Notes under the pieces: generated by a model
What the model was told of the DNA's origin: nothing
The model's database searches: none
The model's input: only the letters and a program-made list of their open reading frames with translations
Origin: Phycisphaerales bacterium
GTDB lineage: Bacteria > Planctomycetota > Phycisphaerae > Sedimentisphaerales > Anaerobacaceae
DNA length: 64,000 nt
Assembly (NCBI GenBank): GCA_003170415.1
Contig: PMZJ01000027.1
Coordinates: 62,001 to 126,000 of the forward strand
Direction: 5' to 3'
Position numbers and translations under genes: made by a program
Shown: one piece after another, positions 1-8,647 of the stretch
Numbering within the stretch: position 1 is the stretch's first letter
Layout of the letters: each line of letters begins with the position of its first letter

Positions 1-42
1 CGCCAATTTCAAAACATCTCTCCTTGTTTGCTTATCAACCAT
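1..42 (-). CDS. Start of a Tat-signal protein (cut by window edge)
   Basis: Only 14 codons are in the window, reading MVDKQTRRDVLKLA. The twin-arginine pattern T-R-R-D-V-L-K-L-A at the very start matches a Tat export signal. A Shine-Dalgarno-like AAAGGA lies about 10 bases upstream, and the start is 15 bases after the stop of the preceding minus-strand oxidoreductase, so the two are probably co-transcribed. The function cannot be told from this fragment. The Tat signal suggests a folded, often cofactor-bearing exported protein. Confidence 0.55.
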   Translation of the reverse strand, partial: MVDKQTRRDVLKLA

Positions 43-57
43 TTGCCTGTTCCTTTC

Positions 58-2982
58 TTATCTGGCTCTGTGTTCCCGAATTGGTCCGTATGCCTTTGCC
101 AAGACCTTTATTGGGTGCAGGGCATGTTTTCCGCTTATATGTTCAATCTGCATTCCGCAGGCGGCGCACTCGGTAAGGACGGACTGCGCGGATGTATTAT
201 CGAGCGCATCTTTGAGCGATTGTGCGATTCGCTCCGACAGTTCGTAATTTTTCTTTTGCATCCCGAATGTCCCCGCCAGGCCGCAGCAACCCGCCTTGAG
301 GTCTGTCACCGGTATATTACATAATTTTTGCAATAGTTCAATGCTTGCCCCGTATGCCCCGGTCGCGAACAAATGACAGGGCGTGTGATAGACGTATTCC
401 TGCAGGAACGTTCTTTTGGGCTTGTTCAATTTGCCCTGTCGCAACAGCTCGCGCAGGTATTCCATCAGTTCATAGGTATTTTCGGAAACAATTTTTGCGT
501 CCACGCTGTCAACATAATGCCGAAGTTCCTGCCTGAGGCATAGTGCCGCGCTTGGTTCAGAGCAGATAATTTTGTACCCATTTTTGACGGCCGCCGCGAG
601 ATATTTTACGCTGTAAGACAAATCTTTTTTCGCGGTTTTAACGTCGCCATACACAATCGCGGGCAGCGGCGCGGGTCTTTGTCTGGGGATTATCACCTCG
701 ACGGCGTTGTATCGCAGGACATCTATGACCGCATAGCCCAGCTCGTGGTCATTATAATTGACGTATGTATCCAAAAAGTACGCGACTTTATCAATGGGCA
801 TTTCGCTTGGCCTGCAGGTTTCGAGGTAGAGCCGGCCGGCAATTAAAAATGGGCCGAAGGCGAATTTGGGCATTCGTCGCCTGCTGTCAAGCCCGATTGA
901 CTTTTCGAGAAACGACCTGGTTATCGGCAATCGCATTATAAAATTTGATATTGGGGCGAAGGCGCTGCCCAGCATACTCAAATATCGATTGTGCCCGAGG
1001 ATTCGCTCGGTTAATCGCAGTCCTTTTCGGCGGACATATTCGGCGCGTGCTGCCGCTATAATTTTGGAGACGTCAACACCTGAAGGGCATTCAATCGAAC
1101 AGGCCTTACAGTTGACACACAAATCGAGGAACTGGCGAAATTCCGGGGAGTCGAAATTTTCTTCTTTAAGCTGCCCGCTGGACCAGAACCGCAGCACGTT
1201 CATTTTTGCGCGCGAGCCGGCCAGCTCATCACCCATTACCCTGAACACGGGACACATTCTAAATTGCTGTTCTTTGCTTCTGCACACGCCGCAGCCGCTG
1301 CACTGCTCAAGCTCAAGCGATATTTCGTCGTCCGCGAAGATGACGCCCGATTCCGCGAATGTTTTATTCACTCGGTGCCGGGCTTTTAGGTTTTCGACCA
1401 TCACATTGGGGTTATCGTTGATTATTTTTCCGGGATTGAGCAGGCCGGCGGGGTCGAAAATCTTTTTGATGCTGCAAAGCAGATTGTAAAATTCGTCGCC
1501 GTATTGCTTTCGCAGAAACGCCGCACGGACTAATCCGACCGCGTGCTCGCCGCTGACGGTCCCGCCAAGCGACCAGGCAAGGGTGAAGACCTCGTTGGCG
1601 ATTTGCGTCATCTTTTCTATATCGCCCTGCTCGCCCAAATCAAGGTATGGCCTTATATGCAGCTCGCCGTCGCCGGCGTGGCCATAGTAGCTCATCGCGA
1701 TATTGTATTTTTGGCCGATTGTTTGCAGGCCGGCGATATATTCCGCCAGCTTGTCGTTTTCGACCGACACATCCTCGATGAACGGCACGGGTCTTTGTCT
1801 GCCTTTTGCCCTGTCCAAAAGCGGGACGGCGTCCTTGCGCGCCTTCCAAATCTTTTTTTGCGTCTGCTCATCGAAGACAATCGTTCGATTGCTCGCGAGA
1901 TTGCCGATGGCGGAATCCGTGGTTTGAATTTTAGCCCTTACCTGTTCGGTTGTTTCGCCGACATGCTCAACAAGCAGTGCTGCCGTAGCGTTGGCGGGAA
2001 GAACATCTCGATATGCGGGCAAATGTTCAATCGCCATCGCAATCAGGCGATTGTCCATCAACTCACAGGCCGAAGCGCCAGTCGATACTATAATCGGCGC
2101 CGCTTTTGCCATTTTTTCCAGCGAATCGAATTCTAATTGCAGCAATCCTTTAGCTTTGGGCAGCGGCACGGTGCGAAGCGTGATTTTGGTGAATATGGCG
2201 AGCGTGCCCTCAGAGCCGGCCATCAGCCGGGCGAGATTTGCGTTGCCATCGTGATATGCCCCCGCGATATTGTATCCGCTGCGATTGCGCTTGGTCGCGG
2301 GGAGCGCATTTGTGATTATGTCCTTTTTGCCCGCCAGCAGCGATACGCATTGTTTGGCAATCTCATCAACGCGGCTATCGCTCTTGGCTTTTGGTTGATA
2401 ATCATTTACCAGTTCGACTATCGAGCCGTCCGCCAGGACCGCCTCGACTTTTTCGACATAATCGCCTGTATAGCCGAATTGCAGTGAGTGCGCCCCTGTT
2501 GCGTTGTTGGCAACACATCCGCCTATGACCGCCCGGTTGGCTGTCGATGGGTCAGGCCCGATTTTCCTGCCGAATTTTGCGAGATAGTTATTCAGTTCAT
2601 CAAGGACAACGCCCGGCTCGCAGATTACCAGCTCGCCATCGTTCTCGATGCCGATAATCCCGTTCATATAGCGGGTCACATCGAGCAGGATTCCATTAGT
2701 CAGTGATTCGCCTGCCACGCCGCTGCCCGCCCCGCGTGCGGCAACAGATATTTGTTTATTTTTGGCGTATTTGACGACCGCGGCGATATCCTGGGCGTTA
2801 CGCGGGCAGACCACGCAGGTCGGCACAATCTGGTAAATGCTGGCGTCGCTGCTGTAAGCCGAGCGATGTAAAATATCCGTGAATACCTCTCCATTGACGA
2901 GGCGAGCAAGGTCATCCCATTGATGATTGATTATTGATGATTGATTATTAGTTGTCCGTCGGCTCACAATGCTAATTATCAA
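58..2982 (-). CDS. FAD-linked oxidase fused to Fe-S domain (GlcD/GlpC type, D-lactate dehydrogenase-like)
   Basis: This 974-residue protein joins an FAD-binding PCMH domain with FAD-oxidase C domain (about residues 40-540) to an Fe-S and cysteine-rich half. Two ferredoxin-type clusters are visible: CSGCGVC with a later CP near residue 590, and CVNCKACSIECP near 650. The C-terminal part has heterodisulfide-reductase-like motifs, HTPCH near 866, CCG near 899 and CAACG near 939. The family (YdiJ/Dld-like) oxidises 2-hydroxy acids such as D-lactate or 2-hydroxyglutarate and passes electrons to the respiratory chain; the substrate here is not known. The first about 20 residues (rich in N, Q, S, I) are encoded by an ATTGATTATTGAT-type repeat, and no better start is visible, so translation seems to begin inside or just before the repeat. 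Confidence 0.88.
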   Translation of the reverse strand: MIISIVSRRTTNNQSSIINHQWDDLARLVNGEVFTDILHRSAYSSDASIYQIVPTCVVCPRNAQDIAAVVKYAKNKQISVAARGAGSGVAGESLTNGILLDVTRYMNGIIGIENDGELVICEPGVVLDELNNYLAKFGRKIGPDPSTANRAVIGGCVANNATGAHSLQFGYTGDYVEKVEAVLADGSIVELVNDYQPKAKSDSRVDEIAKQCVSLLAGKKDIITNALPATKRNRSGYNIAGAYHDGNANLARLMAGSEGTLAIFTKITLRTVPLPKAKGLLQLEFDSLEKMAKAAPIIVSTGASACELMDNRLIAMAIEHLPAYRDVLPANATAALLVEHVGETTEQVRAKIQTTDSAIGNLASNRTIVFDEQTQKKIWKARKDAVPLLDRAKGRQRPVPFIEDVSVENDKLAEYIAGLQTIGQKYNIAMSYYGHAGDGELHIRPYLDLGEQGDIEKMTQIANEVFTLAWSLGGTVSGEHAVGLVRAAFLRKQYGDEFYNLLCSIKKIFDPAGLLNPGKIINDNPNVMVENLKARHRVNKTFAESGVIFADDEISLELEQCSGCGVCRSKEQQFRMCPVFRVMGDELAGSRAKMNVLRFWSSGQLKEENFDSPEFRQFLDLCVNCKACSIECPSGVDVSKIIAAARAEYVRRKGLRLTERILGHNRYLSMLGSAFAPISNFIMRLPITRSFLEKSIGLDSRRRMPKFAFGPFLIAGRLYLETCRPSEMPIDKVAYFLDTYVNYNDHELGYAVIDVLRYNAVEVIIPRQRPAPLPAIVYGDVKTAKKDLSYSVKYLAAAVKNGYKIICSEPSAALCLRQELRHYVDSVDAKIVSENTYELMEYLRELLRQGKLNKPKRTFLQEYVYHTPCHLFATGAYGASIELLQKLCNIPVTDLKAGCCGLAGTFGMQKKNYELSERIAQSLKDALDNTSAQSVLTECAACGMQIEHISGKHALHPIKVLAKAYGPIREHRAR

Positions 2983-3005
2983 TAATCAATCGCAAATAAT
3001 CAATA
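2919..3005. repeat. Periodic ATTGATTATTGAT-type repeat, inverted pair
   Basis: Two tracts, 2919-2950 (units ATTGATGATTGATTATTG) and 2974-3005 (units AATCAATAATCAATCG), are near reverse complements of each other around a 20-base spacer, so they could form a long imperfect hairpin. The first tract is translated as the N-terminus of the FAD oxidase. Shorter pieces of the same word family occur at 5326-5345 and about 20928-20945. Confidence 0.7.
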
Positions 3006-3013
3006 GTTTGTAT

Positions 3014-3901
3014 TTAATCTTCTACGTCGCAGGGCAGGCGAACGGAAGAGCCGACGCTTGCTTTGTGAAGCTGCTCAAGCTCTTTTTTGCTGATTTCGCC
3101 CTTGATGAATTGCTGAACTATGGGGTCCGGATGGTTGCGGATGTAGTCGGCGTTGCCGTCGGCGATGATTTTGCCGTGGTGAAGCATCACGATGCGGTCA
3201 GCTATTTTGTAGGCGCTTTTCATATCATGCGTTACCGCCACGCTGGTCACGCCGAGTTCCCCCTTGAGCTTCAAAATCAGCTCGTTTATTGTGTCCGCCC
3301 GGATCGGGTCAAGCCCGGTCGTCGGCTCATCATACAGTATCACCTCCGGGTCAAGAGCTATGGCCCTTGCCAGGGCGACGCGTTTGCGCTGCCCGCCCGA
3401 AAGGTTTGCGGGGTAAAAGCGCTGAAGCCCGTCGAGTCCGACCATTTTAAGCTTGTTTCGCACAAGCTCTTCGACGGCGCTGAAGCGGGTTATCTGGCAG
3501 TGTTGCCTGACGGGGAACATTATGTTCTCGGCCACACTTAAGCTGTCGAAAAGAGCTCCCGCCTGGAACAGGTACCCGAAATGCGCCCGCACGCCGGTCA
3601 ATAACTGGTCGTCGAGGTTGTCGATTCGCTTGTTCTTGAAATAGACCTCGCCCAAAGTGGGTCGCATCAGGACTATCATATGTTTGAGCAGGACGCTCTT
3701 GCCGCAGCCGCTGGGGCCGATTACAACGGTGGTCTTACCCTTTTCTATTGCCAGCGAAATATCATCCAGGACGACGTTATTGCCGAACCTCCTGGTGAGG
3801 TTTTTCAGGACAATCAGCCCGTCGTCTGGTTTGACGCTCTGTTGTTCATTGTTCGTTGTTTGTTGTTCAGTGTTCATTGTCTGTTGTTTACGAACCACCA
3901 A
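3014..3901 (-). CDS. mlaF: MlaF-like ABC transporter ATP-binding protein
   Basis: ATPase of an Mla/Ttg2/MCE-type transporter that moves phospholipids between the outer and inner membranes. Walker A GPSGCGKS is at residues 62-69, the Q-loop at 112-113, signature LSGGQRKR at 167-174 and Walker B ILYDEPTTGLD at 188-198. It follows the MlaE-like permease by 18 bases in the same operon; no MCE (MlaD) gene is visible in the window. The first about 22 residues (MVVRKQQTMNTEQQTTNNEQQ) are encoded by a GTTCATTGTTCGTTG-type repeat and lie before the conserved ABC fold, which begins at LIVLKNLTRRFG. The second methionine (residue 9) is an equally possible start, also inside the repeat. Confidence 0.88.
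   Translation of the reverse strand: MVVRKQQTMNTEQQTTNNEQQSVKPDDGLIVLKNLTRRFGNNVVLDDISLAIEKGKTTVVIGPSGCGKSVLLKHMIVLMRPTLGEVYFKNKRIDNLDDQLLTGVRAHFGYLFQAGALFDSLSVAENIMFPVRQHCQITRFSAVEELVRNKLKMVGLDGLQRFYPANLSGGQRKRVALARAIALDPEVILYDEPTTGLDPIRADTINELILKLKGELGVTSVAVTHDMKSAYKIADRIVMLHHGKIIADGNADYIRNHPDPIVQQFIKGEISKKELEQLHKASVGSSVRLPCDVED
3838..3890. repeat. Periodic GTTCATTGTTCGTTGTTTG-type repeat
   Basis: Six to eight degenerate units of the form GTTNNTTGTT follow one another. The tract lies within the 5' end of the mlaF-like gene and encodes its Q/N/T-rich N-terminus. It differs in sequence from the other word-like tracts in the window but has the same style and the same kind of place, a gene junction. 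Confidence 0.65.
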
Positions 3902-3919
3902 CTATGTACTACGAACCGG

Positions 3920-4732
3920 TTATCCTACCAAGCTTCTCAATGGCCAGAAGATACTGTAAAGCGACTTGAAAATCACCACCATAGCGAAGTCAAGAACAAG
4001 TATCGAGATAAAGCTTATCACAAACGCGTCTGTGCAGGCCTGCCCCACGCCTCTGGCCCCTTCCTTGCAGTTGAATCCTTTGTAGCAGCTTATGATTGCC
4101 ATTGCTCCGCCAAAGAAGAACCCCTTGATGATGCCACAGGCGACGTCCCACAAATCGACGCCGTACGCGCTAAAACTCCAGTATGCCCTGGCGTTGATAT
4201 GCAGGTGAATGACGCTTATGAACCAGCCGCCGATGATACCCAGCAGGTCCGCGTAAACTATAAGAACCGGCGTCAGCAGGAGGCAGGCCAGTACGCGCGG
4301 CGCCACCAGATATTTGACGGGGTCGGTTCCCATACTTTCGATGGCATCTATCTGTTCGGTTACTTTCATCGTGCCCAATTCCGCCGTCAGCGCCCCGCCT
4401 ACTCGGCCCGCCAGCATAACCGCCGCCAAAACAGGCCCAAGCTCTTTAACGACCGAGATATTTATCAGCACGCCGAGGTGTTCTTCCAGCCCCATTCCTG
4501 CCAACTGGTCGTAGGCCTGAATTGCCAGTGTCATACCCACAAATGCGCCGGTTATCATAATTACAGGAACACTGCGGACGCCTATCGCCAGCATCTGCGC
4601 CCATATCAGAGGGTAGGTGTCGCTTTTGGCGATACTTTGCATGCCGGTTACGGCCGAACGCCAGACAAATCTGCCGAATTGCCCGATGTTGCCCACCTCT
4701 TCACCGATTTTGAATATCGTAGTCCCTATCAT
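3920..4732 (-). CDS. mlaE: MlaE family ABC transporter permease
   Basis: A 270-residue membrane protein of the MlaE/TrnL permease family. It carries the typical segments GAFVGMTLAIQAYDQL, VVKELGPVLAAVMLAGRVGGALTAELGTMKVTEQIDA (the family hallmark, with E-L-G-x-M) and several C-terminal membrane helices. It would form the channel partner of the MlaF-like ATPase directly downstream and act in inner-membrane lipid transport. An AGCGGATAGCGGATA-type repeat lies immediately upstream of the start. Confidence 0.88.
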   Translation of the reverse strand: MIGTTIFKIGEEVGNIGQFGRFVWRSAVTGMQSIAKSDTYPLIWAQMLAIGVRSVPVIMITGAFVGMTLAIQAYDQLAGMGLEEHLGVLINISVVKELGPVLAAVMLAGRVGGALTAELGTMKVTEQIDAIESMGTDPVKYLVAPRVLACLLLTPVLIVYADLLGIIGGWFISVIHLHINARAYWSFSAYGVDLWDVACGIIKGFFFGGAMAIISCYKGFNCKEGARGVGQACTDAFVISFISILVLDFAMVVIFKSLYSIFWPLRSLVG

Positions 4733-4736
4733 AGCG

Positions 4737-4765
4737 TAGAGCGGATAGCGGATATGCTACACGCT
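4737..4765. repeat. AGCGGATAGCGGATA-type repeat
   Basis: The tract has two AGCGGATA units, then GCTACACGCTC. The ends GAGCG and CGCTC are complementary. It resembles the tract at 36361-36426, which is also made of TAGCGTGTAGCG and AGCGGATA words. It lies just upstream of the mlaE-like start. Confidence 0.55.
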
Positions 4766-4934
4766 CTCTCCTAATCTAATCGCCCAATTTGCCGGCTATC
4801 CTGAATACAAAATACCCCCGATTTCGTCGGAGGTCAATCATAGCGCCTGCCAAGACCCTTGCTTATGGGACCTTGAACTTTCGAATAGTTTGGTCTTTTC
4901 TCGTTTGGTGTTTCGGCTTATAATGTGGCCGAGT

Positions 4935-5330
4935 ATGAGAACAAACAAGTCGCTACTTTTGTTTTGTGTTTTACTGGTCGGTGCAGCCGGCTGCGTTGAG
5001 CGCAAGCTTACCATCAACACAAATCCGGCTGGCGCACAAGTTTTCCTGAATGACGAAGAGATAGGCGTCTCGCCGGTGACCGCCTCGTTCAACTGGTATG
5101 GCGACTATAATGTAACAATCCGCAAGCAGGGCTGCGAAACACTCCAGACGCGTCGCAAACTACAGGCGCCCTGGTACGACCTTTTCCCCTTTGATTTCGT
5201 GACTCAAATCATCTACCCCGGTCGAATAGTTGATTCCCGCGTATGGTCGTTTAAGCTGGCGCCGCAGAAAGAGGTCGGCAGACAGGAATTGATTAAAGCC
5301 GCGGAACAGCTTAGCAAGCAAAGCAATTGA
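4935..5330 (+). CDS. PEGA-domain lipoprotein
   Basis: The 131-residue product starts with a lipoprotein signal, MRTNKSLLLFCVLLVGAAGC, with the lipobox A-A-G-C and Cys20 as the predicted lipidated residue. A PEGA-like beta domain follows (LTINTNPAGAQVFLNDEEIGVSPV), a fold often found in surface proteins. I chose the ATG at 4935 rather than upstream starts because it places the signal peptide at the N-terminus. The stop codon lies within a 20-bp perfect palindrome shared with the convergent epimerase gene. Its exact role is unknown. Confidence 0.75.
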   Translation: MRTNKSLLLFCVLLVGAAGCVERKLTINTNPAGAQVFLNDEEIGVSPVTASFNWYGDYNVTIRKQGCETLQTRRKLQAPWYDLFPFDFVTQIIYPGRIVDSRVWSFKLAPQKEVGRQELIKAAEQLSKQSN

Positions 5331-5345
5331 TAATCGATTATCAAT
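5326..5345. repeat. 20-bp perfect palindrome over two stop codons
   Basis: ATTGATAATCGATTATCAAT is its own reverse complement. It contains the TGA stop of the plus-strand lipoprotein (5328-5330) and the TGA stop of the minus-strand epimerase (5341-5343). It is AT-rich and has no classic U-run. It could end transcription in both directions or be a trimmed member of the ATTGATTATTGAT word family. Confidence 0.6.
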
Positions 5346-6285
5346 CTTTTACCAGGTTTGTGCGGTACCATTCGATTGCTTTTGTAAGTCCTCCTTTGAA
5401 CAGGACGACGGGCTTGAAACCTATGAGTTTTTTTGCCTGAGTAATATCGGCGAGCGAATGTTTTACGTCGCCTTTCCGGGAGGGGACATACGTCGGCTTT
5501 ATCTTTTTGCCGACGATATTGTTTATCATATCGATAATCGCGTTCACTGTTATCGCCTCGCCGCAGGCGATGTTGACGACCTCGCCTTTGGTTTGTTTCG
5601 CTCTTGCGGCAAGCAGGTTTGCCTCGACGACGTTATCGACGTATGTGAAATCCCTGCTTTGTTCCCCGTCGCCGTAAACGGTAGGCGGTTTGTTTTTGAG
5701 GATTGAGGTTACGAACGCCGGTATCGCCGCGGCATACTGGCTCGTCGGGTCCTGGTGCGGGCCAAAGACGTTGAAGTATCGAAGCGAAATTGTCTCAAGG
5801 CCAAAAACCTTGTAGAAAACGGAACAATAGTACTCGCCCATTAGTTTTGCCGCCGCATAAGGCGAAAGCGGATTGACGGGCATTGTTTCTACCTTCGGTA
5901 AAATCGGCGTGTCGCCGTAGGCCGAGGAACTGGCGGCATAAACAAAACGCTTCACTTTCGCGTCTCTTGCCGCCAATAGCAGCGTAAAAGTCGCATCTAC
6001 GCAGTGTCTGTGTGTGGCGGCCGGGTCGTCAACGCTGCGCGGCACCGAGGGCAAGGCCCCCTGATGCAAAACCACGTCAATTCCCTTCATCGCGGCCCGC
6101 GCGGCATCCGGGTTGCCCATATCCGCTTCGATGAATTCTATCTTGTCCGAAATAGCCGCAAGGTTACTTTTCTTGCCCGTGAGCAGATTGTCGATAACCC
6201 TGACAAAACAACCCTGTGAGATGAGTTTGGTGCAGATATTTGAGCCGATGAACCCGGCTCCGCCGGTAACCAGAAACTTGTCCAT
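5341..6285 (-). CDS. NDP-sugar 4-epimerase, WbpP/GalE type (extended SDR)
   Basis: 314 residues with Rossmann motif GGAGFIGS (8-15), catalytic Ser in AASSSAYGD (about 119-121) and Y143-x3-K147 in SPYAAAK. The segment ALPSVPRSVDDP together with SSSAYGDTPILPKVE resembles UDP-N-acetylglucosamine/galactosamine 4-epimerases (WbpP). UDP-glucuronate epimerase activity cannot be excluded. It is the last gene of the EPS/exosortase operon and would supply a sugar precursor. It is 63 bases downstream of the Wzc-like gene, separated by a repeat tract. Confidence 0.82.
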   Translation of the reverse strand: MDKFLVTGGAGFIGSNICTKLISQGCFVRVIDNLLTGKKSNLAAISDKIEFIEADMGNPDAARAAMKGIDVVLHQGALPSVPRSVDDPAATHRHCVDATFTLLLAARDAKVKRFVYAASSSAYGDTPILPKVETMPVNPLSPYAAAKLMGEYYCSVFYKVFGLETISLRYFNVFGPHQDPTSQYAAAIPAFVTSILKNKPPTVYGDGEQSRDFTYVDNVVEANLLAARAKQTKGEVVNIACGEAITVNAIIDMINNIVGKKIKPTYVPSRKGDVKHSLADITQAKKLIGFKPVVLFKGGLTKAIEWYRTNLVKD

Positions 6286-6296
6286 TCAAAAACCCT

Positions 6297-6345
6297 TCGA
6301 TACTCAATTTTCGATACTCGATTCCCGTTGCGGGCATCGAGTAAC
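6297..6345. repeat. Periodic CGATACTCAATTTTCGATACTCG-type repeat
   Basis: The gap between the Wzc-like gene and the epimerase is almost wholly made of this tract. On the minus strand it reads as ATCGAGTATCGA words and contains a small hairpin, CCCG-ttg-CGGG. The 9-mer GGGCATCGA and the same words recur inside mutL at 35155-35190. Confidence 0.6.
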
Positions 6346-6348
6346 ACG

Positions 6349-8577
6349 TTACGCCTTTGCTGGTTTAAGTGGCTGATATTCCCGATACAAGCGGAACATC
6401 TCCTGGAAGTAGCCGCCCTTTAATATTCTGACTCTCAGCAGCACGCAGCCGAGTATATTAGCGTTGACCTGTTTTAGCTCGCCTAAGGTTCTCACGCCGG
6501 TGCCTCGTCTGGTTGCGGCCGCATTGAACACCAGTATGGTGCCATCGACATATTTTGCCAGTATTTTCGCTTCGCTTGCCAACAGCACGGGCGGGCCGTC
6601 AATTACCACGTAATCATAACTGTCGCGTAATTGCCCGATTAAACGCTGCATTGCTTCGCTTCCCAGTGTTTCCGCCGGATTGGCCGGCATCGGTCCGGAT
6701 TCGATTATGGTTAACCCTTCCATCCCGCTGGGTCTTATCGTTTGCTGTAAATCGCACTGTCCTGCCAGCAGATTGCTCAATCCTGCGCTTACCTGGGTTC
6801 CACCTTGCTCGCTCGCAAAGATGGTGTGCAGACGCGGTCGCCTGAAATTGGCGTCTATCAGCAAAACTTTCTTGCCCTCGGCGACAAGCGTTGTCACAAA
6901 ATTGACCGCCACGGTGGTTTTGCCGTCTTTGGCGCCGCCGCTGGTAATCAGTATTGTTCGGGCTTTTCCGCCTGACTCCGACAGTTTCAGATTCGTTCTC
7001 GCCCTTCTATACGATTCGCTTAGGATGCTGTTTGGCGCCTGACGTGCCACAAATGCCGGTTCAATGTCTTCAACCTGCTCGTCCTCCTCGATGCCCGGTA
7101 TCATTCCCAAAAGCGGAATATGCAGGTACGTCGCCACGTCCTTCGGTGTCCGCACGAGGTCGTTAAGCATTTCTATAAGAAATGCAAGCCCTATGCCCAA
7201 CAGCAGCCCCAGGAACGTCCCGCCAGGGAAGAAAATTTGCCATTTCGGGAAGCTGGCTTCGAGCGGCTCAGGGGCGGGGTCCGTAAATTGGACTTTCGGC
7301 GTTTCAGGGTCGTCGTACATTATCTTAAGTTTTTCAGTCTGCGTTTTAATCGAATCGAGCATCGTTCTTCGTTCATCTCTTATTTTTACTCCCTTTGCGT
7401 ACTGAATTCGCGCCAGATCCATCTCCTCTTTTTCTTTTTCGGCCGCCTCTCGCAACTTCTCATACTGATCGAGCTTTCTCTCCAGTGTCCCAAGCTGATC
7501 CTGAGCGTTTCTCAGGTTTGCTTGCCTGGTTTCTTCGGCAATAATCGCCTTTCGTCGTAACCGTTCCTGCTGTATGGCATCGATATACTCTCTGAGTTGC
7601 CGGACAACCCGGTGGTCTTCGCCGAATCTCGCAAGTGCGCCTGCGAGCGACGATTCCTGTAGGGCCAGCTGCTGCGCCAACGAAAGCATCACCTGGTCCA
7701 TTTCCACCTCCCGCTCCACCTGTACCTGGACAGGTCCTTGTGCCTGTGCCGCAAGAGTTTCGATACTGGCTTGCGTCTGGCTGATGTCCAGCGAAAGAGT
7801 GTTCCCTTGGTTTTCCAGGTCATTGAGTCTCTGTTCGACTACTGACTGAAACGCGTGCTCGTCAAGATCGGTAACCCCGTATCTGCGCCGAACATCGTCA
7901 AGTGTACGTTCCGCCTGATCCAAATCCCGTTGAACGCGAACCTGCTCCTCATTGAGCTGGGCTAATTTTTCCGCCACCTCTTTTCGCTTTGCTCCTCCCT
8001 GGCCGTTGACAAACAGGGAGGCCATTTCGTTGACTATCAGCGCTGATTCTTCCTTGTCGCCACAGGTCATCGAAACGATAATTGAATCACCGTCCCTTTG
8101 CGGATTGGCGCTGAAGTGTTTCTCTAAATCTTTGATGGCTTTCCTTATACGGACATCCTTTATATCGCCGAATCCCTTAAACCATTTGGTCTGTTGGATT
8201 TTGTCTCTGTCGATCAACTGCTGCAACATACCCTGGCTTGTCAATCTCATAGCCAGCGACATTCGATTACCATATTGGATATCTTGCGCGACAGGAGAGG
8301 ATTGTATTATGGTGGGGTCCTGCTCGACAGGCGGAAGCACCTTGATGAAAGTTTGTGCCGTGTACTTTGGCCCATATTTTGAAAACAAATACCAGCTCAA
8401 GCCGCCGCAGCCGAGGCCTAATATTGTCAGTAAGACAATCATAAGCCAGTGTCGGCGCAGTATGGCGATAATCTCTCGCGGCGTCATTCCGCCAGCGGTC
8501 CCGCGCGCAGCCATAGCTGGCCTCGGGGCCATAACCCTGGGTTCACCCATCACCGGTTTTTGTCCTGCTTCTGTCAT
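6349..8577 (-). CDS. Wzc-like polysaccharide co-polymerase / bacterial tyrosine kinase
   Basis: 742 residues. A Wzz domain follows TM1 (about 45-67); a long coiled-coil periplasmic region (about 195-420) leads to TM2 (449-470) and a cytoplasmic CpsD-type ATPase. Walker A SGGAKDGKTT is at 546-555, Walker A' VLLIDANFRRP at 571-581 and Walker B YVVIDGPP near 670. The family controls polysaccharide chain length and export through cycles of tyrosine autophosphorylation. The C-terminal tail has few tyrosines (YFQEMFRLYREYQ), so the usual tyrosine cluster is reduced. This fits the exosortase-locus kinase group. Confidence 0.85.
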   Translation of the reverse strand: MTEAGQKPVMGEPRVMAPRPAMAARGTAGGMTPREIIAILRRHWLMIVLLTILGLGCGGLSWYLFSKYGPKYTAQTFIKVLPPVEQDPTIIQSSPVAQDIQYGNRMSLAMRLTSQGMLQQLIDRDKIQQTKWFKGFGDIKDVRIRKAIKDLEKHFSANPQRDGDSIIVSMTCGDKEESALIVNEMASLFVNGQGGAKRKEVAEKLAQLNEEQVRVQRDLDQAERTLDDVRRRYGVTDLDEHAFQSVVEQRLNDLENQGNTLSLDISQTQASIETLAAQAQGPVQVQVEREVEMDQVMLSLAQQLALQESSLAGALARFGEDHRVVRQLREYIDAIQQERLRRKAIIAEETRQANLRNAQDQLGTLERKLDQYEKLREAAEKEKEEMDLARIQYAKGVKIRDERRTMLDSIKTQTEKLKIMYDDPETPKVQFTDPAPEPLEASFPKWQIFFPGGTFLGLLLGIGLAFLIEMLNDLVRTPKDVATYLHIPLLGMIPGIEEDEQVEDIEPAFVARQAPNSILSESYRRARTNLKLSESGGKARTILITSGGAKDGKTTVAVNFVTTLVAEGKKVLLIDANFRRPRLHTIFASEQGGTQVSAGLSNLLAGQCDLQQTIRPSGMEGLTIIESGPMPANPAETLGSEAMQRLIGQLRDSYDYVVIDGPPVLLASEAKILAKYVDGTILVFNAAATRRGTGVRTLGELKQVNANILGCVLLRVRILKGGYFQEMFRLYREYQPLKPAKA

Positions 8578-8647
8578 TTGTTAGTCGATCCCAATAATCA
8601 ACCCGTCGAGGCGGGTCATCGCCGGCATCTATCGGGCAACGTTGGCA

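Noticed and set aside
1543-2136. 197-residue plus-strand ORF in the FAD oxidase gene
   Set aside because: It is antisense to a strongly conserved domain and shows no start signal or domain of its own.
3680-4774. 364-residue plus-strand ORF across mlaF and mlaE
   Set aside because: It is the shadow of two well-supported minus-strand genes; its protein has no domain and is rich in H/Q/R as expected of an antisense frame.
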